A DNA stretch of 64,000 nucleotides from Sandaracinaceae bacterium (lineage in GTDB: Bacteria; Myxococcota_A; Polyangia; Polyangiales; Houyiibacteriaceae): contig JACKEJ010000016.1 in NCBI GenBank assembly GCA_020633055.1, positions 1 through 64,000 on the forward strand, in the 5' to 3' direction. This document shows positions 30,349 to 39,147 of this stretch, piece after piece; positions within the stretch are counted from its first letter, which is position 1; each line of letters opens with the position of its first letter. The translations under genes and the position numbers were made by a program. Below the pieces are notes generated by a model. It searched no databases. It had not been told where the DNA came from and saw only the letters and a list, made by a program, of their open reading frames with translations.

Positions 30349-32004
30349 ATGACCAGCCCGCCCCAGCCTACCCCGGCACCCGACGAGCTCGTCGGGACGT
30401 TGCTCGACGGGCGCTTCGAGATCGAGAAGTTGCTCGGGTCGGGGGGGATGGCGCACGTCTACCGCGCGCGAGACACGCAGCTGGGGACGTTGGTGGCGCT
30501 CAAGCTGCTCAAGGACGCCATCGCCGACAACGCGGAGGCAGCGGCGCGACTGCGACGGGAGGCGGAGCTGCTGTCGCGCTTCGCCCACCCTGCCATCGTG
30601 GGCATCGAGCACGTGGGGCGCCTGGCCGACGGGCGCATCTACCTCGCGATGGAGTACCTGCTGGGAGAGACGCTGGGGCAGCGCATGCGGGCCCGCAAGC
30701 GCCTGTCGCAGGTCGAACTGACGCCCATCTTGGCTGGGGCGGTGGCCGGGCTGAGCGTGGCCCACGCCGGCGGCGTGGTGCATCGCGACCTCAAGCCCGA
30801 CAACATCTTCCTGCAGGCCCTCCCCGATGGGAGCACACAGGTCAAGCTGCTGGACTTCGGCATCTCCAAGCACGTGGGCCACGAGCGCCTCACGCGTACG
30901 GGCCAAGTGCTGGGGACGCCCCGCTACATGGCGCCCGAGCAGCTGGCCGCGGAGAAAAACCTCGACGCACGCGTCGACACCTACGCGCTGGGCGTGATCC
31001 TGTACGAAGCGCTGTCTGGCAACCCTCCGTTCCTGGGCGTGTCCCCGAGCGAGCTGGTCCAGGCCATCCTGCACGGTCGCGTGACCCCCATCCGGCACCA
31101 CGCGCCCGACCTGGCTCCCGGCCTCGAGGTGGTGGTGCACCGCGCGATGGCGCGCGCAAAGGACGCCCGCTACGAGTCGGCCCGCGACCTGTTCGAGGCG
31201 TGGTTGGAGGCGCTGGGTGAAGAGCCCATGCGCGCTGCCGCGGACCCCTTGGATCAGACTGACGTCCTGGGGCCCATGGGCCAGCTCCCCGAGCGCAGCG
31301 AGGGTGCGACGGTGTCGGAGCCCCCCGCGTCGTTCAGCGACTTCAACGCCAAGGCGGCTGGTACGCCCATCGACGTCCCCGCGCTGCCGGTAGAGCGCGT
31401 GAGCGCGGCCGAGACGGCGTACGCATCACCCCGCGCGCGCCGTGCGCAGGCAGCCGCGGCGCCGACGAGCCGCCCACGCACGAGCAACAGGGCACGGGCC
31501 GCGGCGAGCCCAGAGCAACGGCGGCTCATGGTGGTGCTGTTGCTGGGCAGCGCGCTCCTCGCAGGGATGTGTCTGGCGGGGGTCTTCGTGCTGGGATGGC
31601 GCCAGCTGCACGCCAGCGCGGCGCCGACTCTCGACGGGGGCGCGCGGCCGGCCAGCCCCGAGAGCGCGACCGACGCCCCGGGTGCGGCTCCCGACCCGCA
31701 CCTCCCTTCCTCGTCGGGTGCAGCGGCCGCTCCTGCAGGTTCCGCGGAAGCGCTGTACGCGCAGGCGGTGGCCGCGCAGGCACGTGGCGACGCGCTGGCC
31801 TGCACGCAGCTCGCGGCGGCGGCCCTCCGCGCAGGAGGCCCCGGCACGTACCACCGGACCGAGGGCGAATGCTACGAGGCCATGGGCGACATGCTGAACG
31901 CGCTCAAGGCCTACGAACGCTTCTGCGCTGCGGCGCCCGCGAGCGACCCCGACAGGGCCCGCGTGCAAGTCACCGTGCGGGCACACAACGGTCGCTGCGA
32001 CTGA
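30349..32004 (+). CDS. Membrane-anchored eukaryote-like Ser/Thr protein kinase
   Basis: This 551-residue protein has a complete Hanks-type kinase domain (residues about 20-285): P-loop GSGGMAHV, catalytic Lys in VALKLLKD, HRDLKPDN, DFGISKH, MAPEQLA and a DTYALGVILYEAL helix. A Pro/Ala-rich juxtamembrane segment follows, then one transmembrane helix (about 393-416) and an extracytoplasmic Ala-rich domain with a TPR-like repeat (AEALYAQAVAAQARGDALAC). It probably senses an envelope signal and phosphorylates cytosolic targets. The gene begins 9 bp after the thioesterase. Confidence 0.92.
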   Translation: MTSPPQPTPAPDELVGTLLDGRFEIEKLLGSGGMAHVYRARDTQLGTLVALKLLKDAIADNAEAAARLRREAELLSRFAHPAIVGIEHVGRLADGRIYLAMEYLLGETLGQRMRARKRLSQVELTPILAGAVAGLSVAHAGGVVHRDLKPDNIFLQALPDGSTQVKLLDFGISKHVGHERLTRTGQVLGTPRYMAPEQLAAEKNLDARVDTYALGVILYEALSGNPPFLGVSPSELVQAILHGRVTPIRHHAPDLAPGLEVVVHRAMARAKDARYESARDLFEAWLEALGEEPMRAAADPLDQTDVLGPMGQLPERSEGATVSEPPASFSDFNAKAAGTPIDVPALPVERVSAAETAYASPRARRAQAAAAPTSRPRTSNRARAAASPEQRRLMVVLLLGSALLAGMCLAGVFVLGWRQLHASAAPTLDGGARPASPESATDAPGAAPDPHLPSSSGAAAAPAGSAEALYAQAVAAQARGDALACTQLAAAALRAGGPGTYHRTEGECYEAMGDMLNALKAYERFCAAAPASDPDRARVQVTVRAHNGRCD

Positions 32005-32072
32005 GCGCGGGCGTCCACCGCGCAGGCCACGCCGCGAAGTTCGGCGCCTCGTCACGGCGGACGCCCAATGAC

Positions 32073-32102
32073 AAACGCCACGAGCCGAAGCCCGTGGCGT
32101 TC
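32073..32102. terminator. Hairpin between the convergent kinase and glnII genes
   Basis: AAACGCCACG (32073-32082) pairs perfectly with CGTGGCGTTT (32093-32102) around a 10-nt loop. The terminal A and T residues on either side make it suitable as a bidirectional intrinsic terminator for the converging transcripts. There is no long U-tract beyond three T. Confidence 0.65.
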
Positions 32103-32153
32103 ATCAGGTGGCCTGCGCCGTCGTCGCGAACACGACGCCGCGGTGACCGAGCA

Positions 32154-33158
32154 TCAGTCGCAGGTGGTCTCGAGGAGGAGACGCGCGACGGTGTACGGGT
32201 CCATGTTGGCGTTCGGGCGACGATCCTCGAGGTAGCCGTAGCCCTGCAGCTTGGTGGCGAGAGGGATGCGGATGGAGGCGCCGCGGTCGGACACGCCGTA
32301 CTTGAACTCCTTGTAGGAGCAGGTCTCGTGCTTGCCGGTGAGGCGGCTCTCGATGTCGTGGCCGTAGTTGGCGATGTGCAGCTTGATCTTCTCGGGCTGA
32401 CCGAGCTTCTCGCAGGCCGCGATGATGACGTCCCAGCCGCCGGGCTCACGCATGGCCTTGGTGGAGAAGTTGGTGTGGCAGCCGGCGCCGTTCCAGTCAC
32501 CGCGGGCGGGCTTGGCGTCGAAGCTGGCGTCGACCCCGTAGTTCTCGGCCATGCGGCAGAGCAGGTAGCGCGCGACGGTCATGTGGTCGCCCACCTCGGT
32601 CGGACCGGCGGGCCCGATCTGGAACTCCCACTGACCCGGCATGACCTCGGCGTTGATGCCGCTGATCTTGAGGCCGGCCATGATGCACGCCTCGAGGTGC
32701 TCCTCGATGAGCTCGCGACCCATGACGTTGCTCGCACCGGTGCCGCAGTAGTACGGGCCCTGGGGACCAGGGTAGCCGTTCTCCGGGAAGCCGTAGGGCC
32801 GCCCGTTCTTCATGAGCGTGTACTCCTGCTCCATGCCGTACCAGGCCTCCTGGGCCTTGTGCTTCTCTTCGGCGGCGGCGCAGGCGGCGCGGGTGTTGGA
32901 CGGGTGGACGGATCCGTCGGCCGAGTAGACGTCGCACACGACCAGGATGTCGCCCTCGGCGCGGAGGGGGTCCGGGCACGTGAAGACGGGACGCAGGATG
33001 CAGTCGGAGCGGTCGCCCGTCGCCTGGTTCGTGCTGGAGCCGTCGAAACCCCACTCGGGCGGGGTGTCGCCCTCGTCCATGACCTTGGTCTTGGAACGGA
33101 GGAGGGGGGTCGGCTCGGTGCCGTCGATCCAAATGTACTCAGCCCTGATCTTAGCCAT
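32154..33158 (-). CDS. glnII: Glutamine synthetase, type II (eukaryote-like)
   Basis: This 334-residue enzyme makes glutamine from glutamate, ammonia and ATP. It is far shorter than the ~470-residue GSI and carries GSII motifs: EWGFDGSSTNQATGDRSD, WYGMEQEYTLM, the ATP loop GAGCHTNFSTKAMR, ASIRIP and EDRRPNANMDPYTVARL. GSII is not adenylylated like GSI. In other bacteria it is often a second glutamine synthetase induced under nitrogen limitation; no regulatory site was recognised in the 220 bp upstream. The protein looks complete. Confidence 0.95.
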   Translation of the reverse strand: MAKIRAEYIWIDGTEPTPLLRSKTKVMDEGDTPPEWGFDGSSTNQATGDRSDCILRPVFTCPDPLRAEGDILVVCDVYSADGSVHPSNTRAACAAAEEKHKAQEAWYGMEQEYTLMKNGRPYGFPENGYPGPQGPYYCGTGASNVMGRELIEEHLEACIMAGLKISGINAEVMPGQWEFQIGPAGPTEVGDHMTVARYLLCRMAENYGVDASFDAKPARGDWNGAGCHTNFSTKAMREPGGWDVIIAACEKLGQPEKIKLHIANYGHDIESRLTGKHETCSYKEFKYGVSDRGASIRIPLATKLQGYGYLEDRRPNANMDPYTVARLLLETTCD

Positions 33159-33378
33159 CGAAATTCTCCGATTCGAAGAGCGGGGGAATCCCGCCCGGTG
33201 CGCGTGATGTGTCCTCGCGAGGCGTCGGCTGGAAGCCCGACGTGGGGTCTCGCTCGATGTCCGCTGGGGTTATAGCTGGATCATTGTTTCGGGAGTGTTT
33301 CGTCTCGCTTTCGGCGAGGGGAAAACGCACGGACCGTGAAAAACAAGGCTGAATCCGCTGCGCGAAGGAGCGCAGGGG

Positions 33379-34176
33379 TCAGCCCGCCGGGTAGAGCAAC
33401 GTCGGGTCTGCGAAGATCTCACGCACCTTGCGCGCCAGCACCCCGCCCTGGAAGCCGTCCATGAAGCGATGGTCGATGGTGGCGGTGATGGTGAGCATGG
33501 GACGCACGACGATCTGTCCGTCCTCGACGACCGGCTGATCGCGGATGGCCCCGAGCAGTACGTACACAGGGACGCGCGCGAAGGGCGTAGGCGGCACGAA
33601 ACCCTCGTCGAGGCCGAGCATGCCGACGCTCGTGATAATGCACGCCCCGAATGGGAAGGCCTCGAGCCCCGCGCTGGGCAGCGACAGCCCGATGGAGCCC
33701 GTGAGCCACCCGATGAAGCGCAGCAAGGGGCGGATGACCCACGTGGGCAGCAGGCGCGCGAGGTTGTTGCTCTTCTTGAACTGCTGGTCTTTGCCGGCCC
33801 GCAGCTTTGCCGCCGCGGCCCCGAACTCTCGCGCCAAGTCCTCGAGGCGCTTCTCGTCCGCTCGCTCCACCTTGACCTTGCCGAGGTCGCTGCCCTCCTC
33901 GAGCGCAACCAGAAACGCGAGGTCGACCGTGTCGTGCGGATGGAACGCCCCGAAGCGCAGGTAGCCGTTGAGCCCTGGGGCCTCGCGCAGCGCTGCCGCC
34001 ACGACCTTGCCGACGAAGTGCGTGATGGTGACCTTCTCACCGGTCTCCTCACGCACCTTGTCGAGGTAGGCGAGCGCGCGCGTCGCGTCCACCGACAGCT
34101 TGCCGTAGATGTTGCCCTCGTTGGGGGCCGACCACGTGGCGATCGCGAGCTTGCGGCGCGTGCTCATCTTGGGCAT
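33379..34176 (-). CDS. Stand-alone 2-oxoacid dehydrogenase E2-type acyltransferase domain
   Basis: This 265-residue protein is only the catalytic, chloramphenicol-acetyltransferase-like domain of an E2 component: KVTITHFVGKVVAAAL, FGACIITSVGMLGLDEGFVPPTPFARVP, and the active-site block DHRFMDGFQGG, whose His and Asp are present. There is no lipoyl domain and no peripheral-subunit-binding domain, so it cannot act as a normal E2. A lipoyl-independent acyltransferase function or a structural role is likely. It is downstream of rimO and in the same orientation, but separated from it by about 158 bp. Confidence 0.83.
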   Translation of the reverse strand: MPKMSTRRKLAIATWSAPNEGNIYGKLSVDATRALAYLDKVREETGEKVTITHFVGKVVAAALREAPGLNGYLRFGAFHPHDTVDLAFLVALEEGSDLGKVKVERADEKRLEDLAREFGAAAAKLRAGKDQQFKKSNNLARLLPTWVIRPLLRFIGWLTGSIGLSLPSAGLEAFPFGACIITSVGMLGLDEGFVPPTPFARVPVYVLLGAIRDQPVVEDGQIVVRPMLTITATIDHRFMDGFQGGVLARKVREIFADPTLLYPAG

Positions 34177-34334
34177 CGGCCTCTCGGTCTATCACGGCGA
34201 GGCTCGGAACACGATTCCCGCGTACGGTACCTGCCGTCCGGTGCAGCAGTCGCCGTCCACGAGTCCCCGGATACGAGCTCCAGAAACCCGGGGCACGAGT
34301 CCCGGACCACGCAGCGGACCACGTGCCGTGGGGC

Positions 34335-35728
34335 TCACATGACGCGGAGCTTCTTCTTCGCCCTGGCGCGCGCCGAGGGTGCGCGGGGCTCCGGGCGCTC
34401 CACGCCGGGTGGCGCCACCCAGTTCCCATCGCGGTCCAGGAGGTCGGCCATCAGGTCGTAGTCGCCCGCCTCGCGCACCAAGGCGCGGCGGATCTCACCC
34501 GGTTGGGCTTCGCCGTTGGCCAGGTAGATCTTGCCGTCCACGTCGGGGGCCTGCCCCCACCAGCGCCCCTCGAGCAAGAACTCGCTCTCGTCGCTCTCAC
34601 CGTCGACCAGCACCTCGAGCTCGGTCCCCACGCGCGCCTCGAGCTTGTCGTGGCTGATGGGGCGCTGCAGGTCCATCAGCTCCTCGTGCGGCGCTCACCG
34701 ATCACCTCAGGCTCCACCAGGTCGGTCATGAATTACCGCGTGCGTGTCCTCTCGTGCGAGTAGCGGAACACGCCCGTGATCGAGGCTCGGCATGCTGCAC
34801 GAACTTCTTCCAGCTCGGCGAAGTCCGCCGCAGTCTCGCCAGGTGGCCCGATGAACGTGGTGCGGAAGACCATGTCCGGGATGTTCTCGCGCAGCGTGTC
34901 CACCTTGCAGGCGCTCCCGCCGTGCCCGCGACGCATGCGCATAGGCATGGCGTCGGCCGCGTGTTGGGCATGTCGATGTGGGGAGCACCTTAAGTTGCTG
35001 CTCTGCAAACAGAGCACTGACGGAAACCGGTCGAGACTCGGGGTACAGGTAGTGGACGCGCACCCACTCGATGCCGACACCTCGGCCGCGCTTCGATCAG
35101 CTGCGCCAGGGTGGCCTTCTGCGTGAGTCGCGGCAGAAAGGCGATGGTGTCTTGGCTGACGAGGGTTGAGCTCCACCACGCCGCGCTCGGCGAGCTCTTT
35201 GTGGCCTCCATGACGACGTCCTCCACGGTGCGCGAGCGCTGCTTGGATGCCCGGAATGGCGCAAACTGCGCGGCAGGTTTGCAGCCCTCAGCGATTTTCA
35301 CGTACGCGCTGTACGCGCTGGGTAAGCGATGCGTGGGTCGGTGGCGCGCACGGTCCACTCAGCAGGGGTTGCCCACCAACATGCGCGCCGCCGCCGCGCG
35401 TGTCAGCACGTGCCCAGCAGGCATATCGCTCGAGCCCGAAGTGATCTCGGGCATCTCGGTCGTTCGCCCGCATGCGCTCTACGAGCAGCCCGCGACCACC
35501 CAGCCTAACACGCCCGTGCGCAGGCTCCGCCATCTCGGATGGTGTCCACCGACTCTTCCTTGGCTGCGTCGATGAAGCCGCAGGTGTTAGCGGCGATGAC
35601 CTCGGCCGCCTCGGGTCGTCCACCGGCGCAGCCAGACAAGCCGGACACGCGAGCATCACCTCGGTGTCCACGCAGTTCTTCAACGCAGCCAGGCGAGATG
35701 AAGTGGATGTGGTCTTGGGGGCGGACAT
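34335..35728 (-). pseudogene. rimO: rimO (ribosomal protein S12 methylthiotransferase), multiply frameshifted
   Basis: The C-terminal TRAM domain is intact (34335-34676: EARVGTELEVLVDGESDE and the following GRWWGQAPDVDG). Upstream, recognisable RimO blocks occur in order but in changing frames: MRRGHGG and FRTTFIGPPGETAADFAELEEV (near 34810-34950), a VHYLYPESR block (near 35040), VSQDTIAF (near 35150), a YVKIAEGC radical-SAM segment and QRSRTVEDVVMEAT (35210-35310), NTCGFIDAAKEESVDTI (35540-35595), and the N-terminal KNCVDTEVMLA after the ATG at 35728. The 1,394-nt span equals a normal RimO length, so the damage is small indels rather than deletion. Either the gene is dead or this stretch is badly sequenced. 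Confidence 0.8.
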
Positions 35729-35774
35729 GCGCGGAGAGGTAGCGCCGGACGGGGGTTGGAGCCAGTGGAGCGGG

Positions 35775-35972
35775 GGGCAGGGTCCTGGTTCCAATTCCCT
35801 GCATCCGGTTCCGTGTCCCGTTTCCGTTCCAGTGGCCCTTCCGGTTCCCCATGTCCGTGGCCTGGCGTCCCGATTCCCTGATTCCTGGTTCCCGTGTCCA
35901 GTTACCCCGTGTCCCAGTGCCCGTGTCGTTCCGTTTCCCGGTGTCCCTTCCTGGTTCCACGTCCCAGGCCCG
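35775..35972. repeat. Minisatellite array 1 (degenerate GGTTCCC/GGGAACC family)
   Basis: About 200 bp of irregular repeats of the type GGTTCC / GTGTCCC / CGGTTCC lie in the gap between the rimO and cyclophilin 5' ends. The orientation is the reverse of arrays 2 and 3. Units are variable and about 6-8 bp. Confidence 0.75.
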
Positions 35973-36020
35973 CAGGCGCATATGCAGGGGTGACGAGGCG
36001 CGCCAGTAGTATCGGCAGCC

Positions 36021-36681
36021 ATGCGCTCGCCCGTCTCCTGTCTCTTCGCCTTGGTCCCTCTTCGCGCTGGGCGCGCCTGTCCTTCAGCGGGCTCGCGCGT
36101 GGAGGAAGCGCGCGCCGGTGGTGCGGCCCTCCGCGGCCCCCCGCCGCTCCACCGTCCGCCGAGCCATTCACCGTGGTGCTCGACACCACGAAGGCCATCC
36201 ACATCGACGTGCATCCAGTGGGCGCCGCGCTGGGCACCAGCGCTTCCGCAAACTGGTCGAGGCCGGCTACTACACCGGACGTCACGCGTTCTTCGCGTCA
36301 TCGAGGGCTTCGGCGCGAATCATCCACGGGTTGGCGGCGAACTCGCGCTGGCGCGACAGCAACATCCGGGACAACCCCATCGCAAGAGCAACGCGCGCGG
36401 CATGCTGAGCTTCCGCCCGCGCAGCTGGCACTACGTACGACTTTGGTTCTTCATCAGCTTCGGCGACAACCGCAAGCCCTGGACGGCATGGGCTTCTCGC
36501 CCTTCGCGCAGGTGCGGGCCGCGAACATGGCCGTGGTGGACAGCCTCTACAACGGCTGCGGCGAGGCGCCCCGCGCGGCCCGCGGCCCGACCAGGGTCGC
36601 ATGCGCGCGGAAGGCAACACCTACCTGCGAGCCGAGTTCCCCGAGCTGGTTACGTGCGCTCGGCGCATCGAAGCGAACTGA
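36021..36681 (+). pseudogene. Cyclophilin-type peptidyl-prolyl isomerase, multiply frameshifted
   Basis: Cyclophilin blocks appear in the right order but in changing frames: FTVVLDTTKAIHIDVHPVGAAL (36160-36230), RFRKLVEAGYY (36245-36280), a VIEGFGA block (near 36300), SNARGMLSF (36390-36415), ISFGDNRK (36450-36475), LDGMGFSPFAQVRAANMAVVDSLYNG (36480-36560, one long block), and EGNTYLRAEFPEL near the stop at 36681. The total span is a normal single-domain length (~220 residues), and the start at 36021 gives a signal-peptide-like N-terminus. At least five small indels are needed. As with rimO, gene decay and poor sequence cannot be separated from this window. Confidence 0.75.
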
Positions 36682-36784
36682 CAGCCCCGCAGGGGGGACC
36701 GCCGCGCACCTCGCTCGGCGGCGCTCCCGGCTTCACGCCACCACGCCCTCCCTGCATCTCCGAGAATGAGAAGACCGCGGAACA

Positions 36785-37020
36785 CAGTCACCGGCCCACG
36801 GGAAACAGCCAGAAACTGGGACACCGGGACACACCGGGCGCAGGGAAACAGGACACCAGGAAACCAGCACCGGGAAACAGGTTACCAGGGGCCGGGACAC
36901 CAGGCACCGGAAACGGGACACCAGGGAAACCGGCACCAGGCGCAGGGAACGGGACGCAGGACACTGGGAACCGGGCACTGGACACCAGGACACCAGGAAC
37001 ACTGGGAACCAGGCACAGTC
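36785..37020. repeat. Minisatellite array 2 (degenerate GGGACACC/GGGAAACC family)
   Basis: About 235 bp of imperfect short repeats (GGGACACC, GGGAAACAGG, CCAGGAAACC, GGGAACCGGG) lie between the 3' ends of the cyclophilin and the four-helix-bundle candidate. The orientation is the same as array 3. Confidence 0.75.
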
Positions 37021-37059
37021 AGGCCCACCGTGGCAGCCGGACTCGACCCAGCGTGCCAG

Positions 37060-37527
37060 CGCGGCCCGCGTGCTTCAGGTGCAACACCGCCGCGACGTGG
37101 TCAGCCCGTCCAGCGTGCTCCGCGCCCTCGGCAATGAGCGCCCACAATACAGCCACCCACGGCAGCCATGGCCTCCTTGGCACTCGCATTACGCCCTGCA
37201 GCAGGGAGCACGGACCAGGACCGGCAGGCCAGCAATCGAAGAGCCCGCATGCGGCGTTGCTCCTCCTCGCCGATGCGGTATCGACTCGTCATCAACGCCT
37301 TGCCTGCGAGGCTTCGTCCGGCGCTGGACCCATCCGGCGATCCTGGTCCGTGCTCCAGCGTCCCGGTTGCCGCCCCGAGCGTACGTCCCCTCGGCGTACT
37401 GGAGAGCAACCGAGTGCAGAGCCCGCTCGGTCTGCCGAGCCAGATCCGGAGCTCGCCGCGCCATCACGCGAATCACTGGCGTCGCCTCCCGGATGGTGGA
37501 CAAGATGAGGTCTTCCGTACGTGTCAT
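37060..37527 (-). pseudogene. Possible four-helix-bundle (S23/23S rRNA intervening-sequence-like) protein, frameshifted
   Basis: The ATG at 37527 (AGAAGG upstream) starts MTRTEDLILSTIREATPVIR, then RAPDLARQTERALHSVALQYAEGTYARGGNRDA. This resembles the first two helices of S23-type four-helix-bundle proteins, where a Q/R-AxxS-xxxNxAEG pattern is typical. The continuation GSADEASQAL and a final RADHVAAVLHLKHA appear in other frames, so at least two indels interrupt it. The continuous frame ends at 37189; the family-like similarity extends to about 37060. The family role is unknown. The gene is bracketed by minisatellite arrays 2 and 3. Confidence 0.45.
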
Positions 37528-37757
37528 GCCAAGGCCCTTCTGCGGCGTTGGGCCGCGCTGAGACCCCGCCCCCCGCACGGAGTCGCAGCCCTGTCCCGCC
37601 GACCTTTTCGGCAGGAAAAGCGACCCGCAGGGTCGGGCGTGACAGGGCGAGCACCGTGCTACCTCGACCTCTCCGCGCGGCCCGCCCCAAAGCGTCCCAA
37701 ACCTCACCCCGAGCCAAAGCGCCACCAACCCAAGAGCGCTCAGCCGAGCAACTCGAG
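37528..37757. other. Non-coding stretch with a potential three-way RNA junction
   Basis: No gene was seen. CCCTGTC (37589-37595) can pair with GACAGGG (37641-37647), enclosing two hairpins: GCCGA/TCGGC (37598-37612) and GACCC/GGGTC (37622-37634). Beyond it the sequence is C-rich and unremarkable up to the third minisatellite. Confidence 0.35.
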
Positions 37758-37972
37758 CCACGGGAAACGGGACACGGGAAATGGGAACCGGGAACCACGG
37801 AACGGGAAATGGGAACCGGGAACCACGGAACGGGAAATGGGAACCGGGAACCGGGAACCGGGAACCGGGAACCACGGAACGGGAAATGGGAACCGGGAAC
37901 CACGGAACGGGAAATGGGAACCGGGAACCGGGACTCGGGAACCGGGACTCGGGAACCGGGCCCCGGAAACCG
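37758..37972. repeat. Minisatellite array 3 (28-bp unit of four heptamers)
   Basis: This is a near-perfect array. The 28-bp unit is made of four related heptamers (GGGAAAT, GGGAACC, GGGAACC, ACGGAAC) and occurs about five times, interrupted by simple runs of GGGAACC and, at the end, GGGACTC. It fills the gap between the four-helix-bundle candidate and recF. Confidence 0.9.
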
Positions 37973-38001
37973 CGACCCCCGCCCCCAAGCCCGTCCGCGC
38001 C

Positions 38002-39147
38002 TCACCCCCCGCTCGGCGTGACCACCCCGCGCGCCACGTGGAAGTCCCGCCGGTGTTCCTCCAGCAGAATGAACTCGGGGTGCGTGGTGGACAGGAACAC
38101 TTGCCCGCCGAGGCGCGACAGCAGCTCGAACAAGCGCCGGTTGCGCCCGCGGTCGAGCTCGCTGCTCACGTCGTCCAGCAGCAGCACCGGGACCTTGCCG
38201 GTGCGCGCGCTGAGCTCGTCCAGCTCCGCCACCTTGAGCGCCAAGACGATGGCACGCTGCTGCCCCTGGGATGCGTGGTGCTTCGCGGCGATCGCGCGCA
38301 CCGTCAGCGCCAAGTCGTCGGCGTGCGGACCATCGGCGGTGAAGCCCCGCGCGCAGTCCTTCTCGAACGCCTGCTCCAGTGTGCGCAGCAGCGTCTCCCG
38401 CTCGGGCGCGACGCGCGGTCGATAGCTCACGTCGAGGGGCAGCTCCACCCCTGCCACGTCGTGGAAGGCCTGCGCCACACGGGGCGCCAGGCTGGTCACC
38501 AACGAGGCCCGCGCCCGGCCAATCACCGCCCCGGCATCCGCCAAGATGGCGTCGTAGCTGCGCACCGAACGCGGGTCGATGGGGTCTTGCTTCAGCAGCC
38601 TGTTCCGGCTGCGCAGCGCCTTGGTGTAGGTCGCGAGCGCGCTGCCGTAGGCGGGATCCAGCTGCTCGAGCATGCGGTCGAGGAAGGCGCGCCGCAGCTC
38701 GGGCGAGCCACCCGCCAGCTCCACGTCGCCGGGATGGAACAGCACCATCGGGAACGTGCCGTGCCAGGCCGCGAGCGAGCGCGGGCGCTTGTCGTCCAGC
38801 TGCAGCTTGCGCGCCTTGCCGCGCTCCAGCCCCACCGTGTACGTGCGCGGCGCGAGCTCGCCGCCCACCCGCGCGCGCAGCACGGCGTTGGGCTCGTCCA
38901 AGCGCACGATGTCTTCGGTCTTGGCACCGCGGAAGCTCCTCAGCGCACCCATGTAGTGAATGGCCTCGAGCAGGTTGCTCTTGCCTGCGCCGTTGTCCCC
39001 ATGCACCACGTTGAAGCGCGGGCCAGGCTCGAAGTCGAGGCGCGCGAGGTTGCGAAAACCGCGCAAGAACAAGCGCTCCACGCGCAGGGCCGCGTGGGCG
39101 CATCCAGACAGCCCGTCGTCGTCGCGGCTCTCGGGAGGCGAGCTCAC
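38002..39147 (-). CDS. recF: DNA replication and repair protein RecF
   Basis: This 381-residue SMC-like ATPase has the RecF N-terminus (LRVERLFLRGFRNLARLDFEP), Walker A GDNGAGKSNLLEAIH, the ABC-type signature SQGQQRAIVLALK and Walker B VLLLDDVSSELD. RecF loads RecA at single-strand gaps with RecO and RecR. The best start is the GTG at 39147, whose bases overlap the TGA stop of idi2, giving translational coupling. RecF usually sits beside dnaA-dnaN-gyrB; here it follows an isoprenoid gene instead. Confidence 0.93.
   Translation of the reverse strand: MSSPPESRDDDGLSGCAHAALRVERLFLRGFRNLARLDFEPGPRFNVVHGDNGAGKSNLLEAIHYMGALRSFRGAKTEDIVRLDEPNAVLRARVGGELAPRTYTVGLERGKARKLQLDDKRPRSLAAWHGTFPMVLFHPGDVELAGGSPELRRAFLDRMLEQLDPAYGSALATYTKALRSRNRLLKQDPIDPRSVRSYDAILADAGAVIGRARASLVTSLAPRVAQAFHDVAGVELPLDVSYRPRVAPERETLLRTLEQAFEKDCARGFTADGPHADDLALTVRAIAAKHHASQGQQRAIVLALKVAELDELSARTGKVPVLLLDDVSSELDRGRNRRLFELLSRLGGQVFLSTTHPEFILLEEHRRDFHVARGVVTPSGG

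Noticed and set aside
37758..37972. CRISPR-like appearance of the repeat array
   Set aside because: Units are contiguous heptamers without unique spacers, and no cas gene is present. It is a minisatellite.
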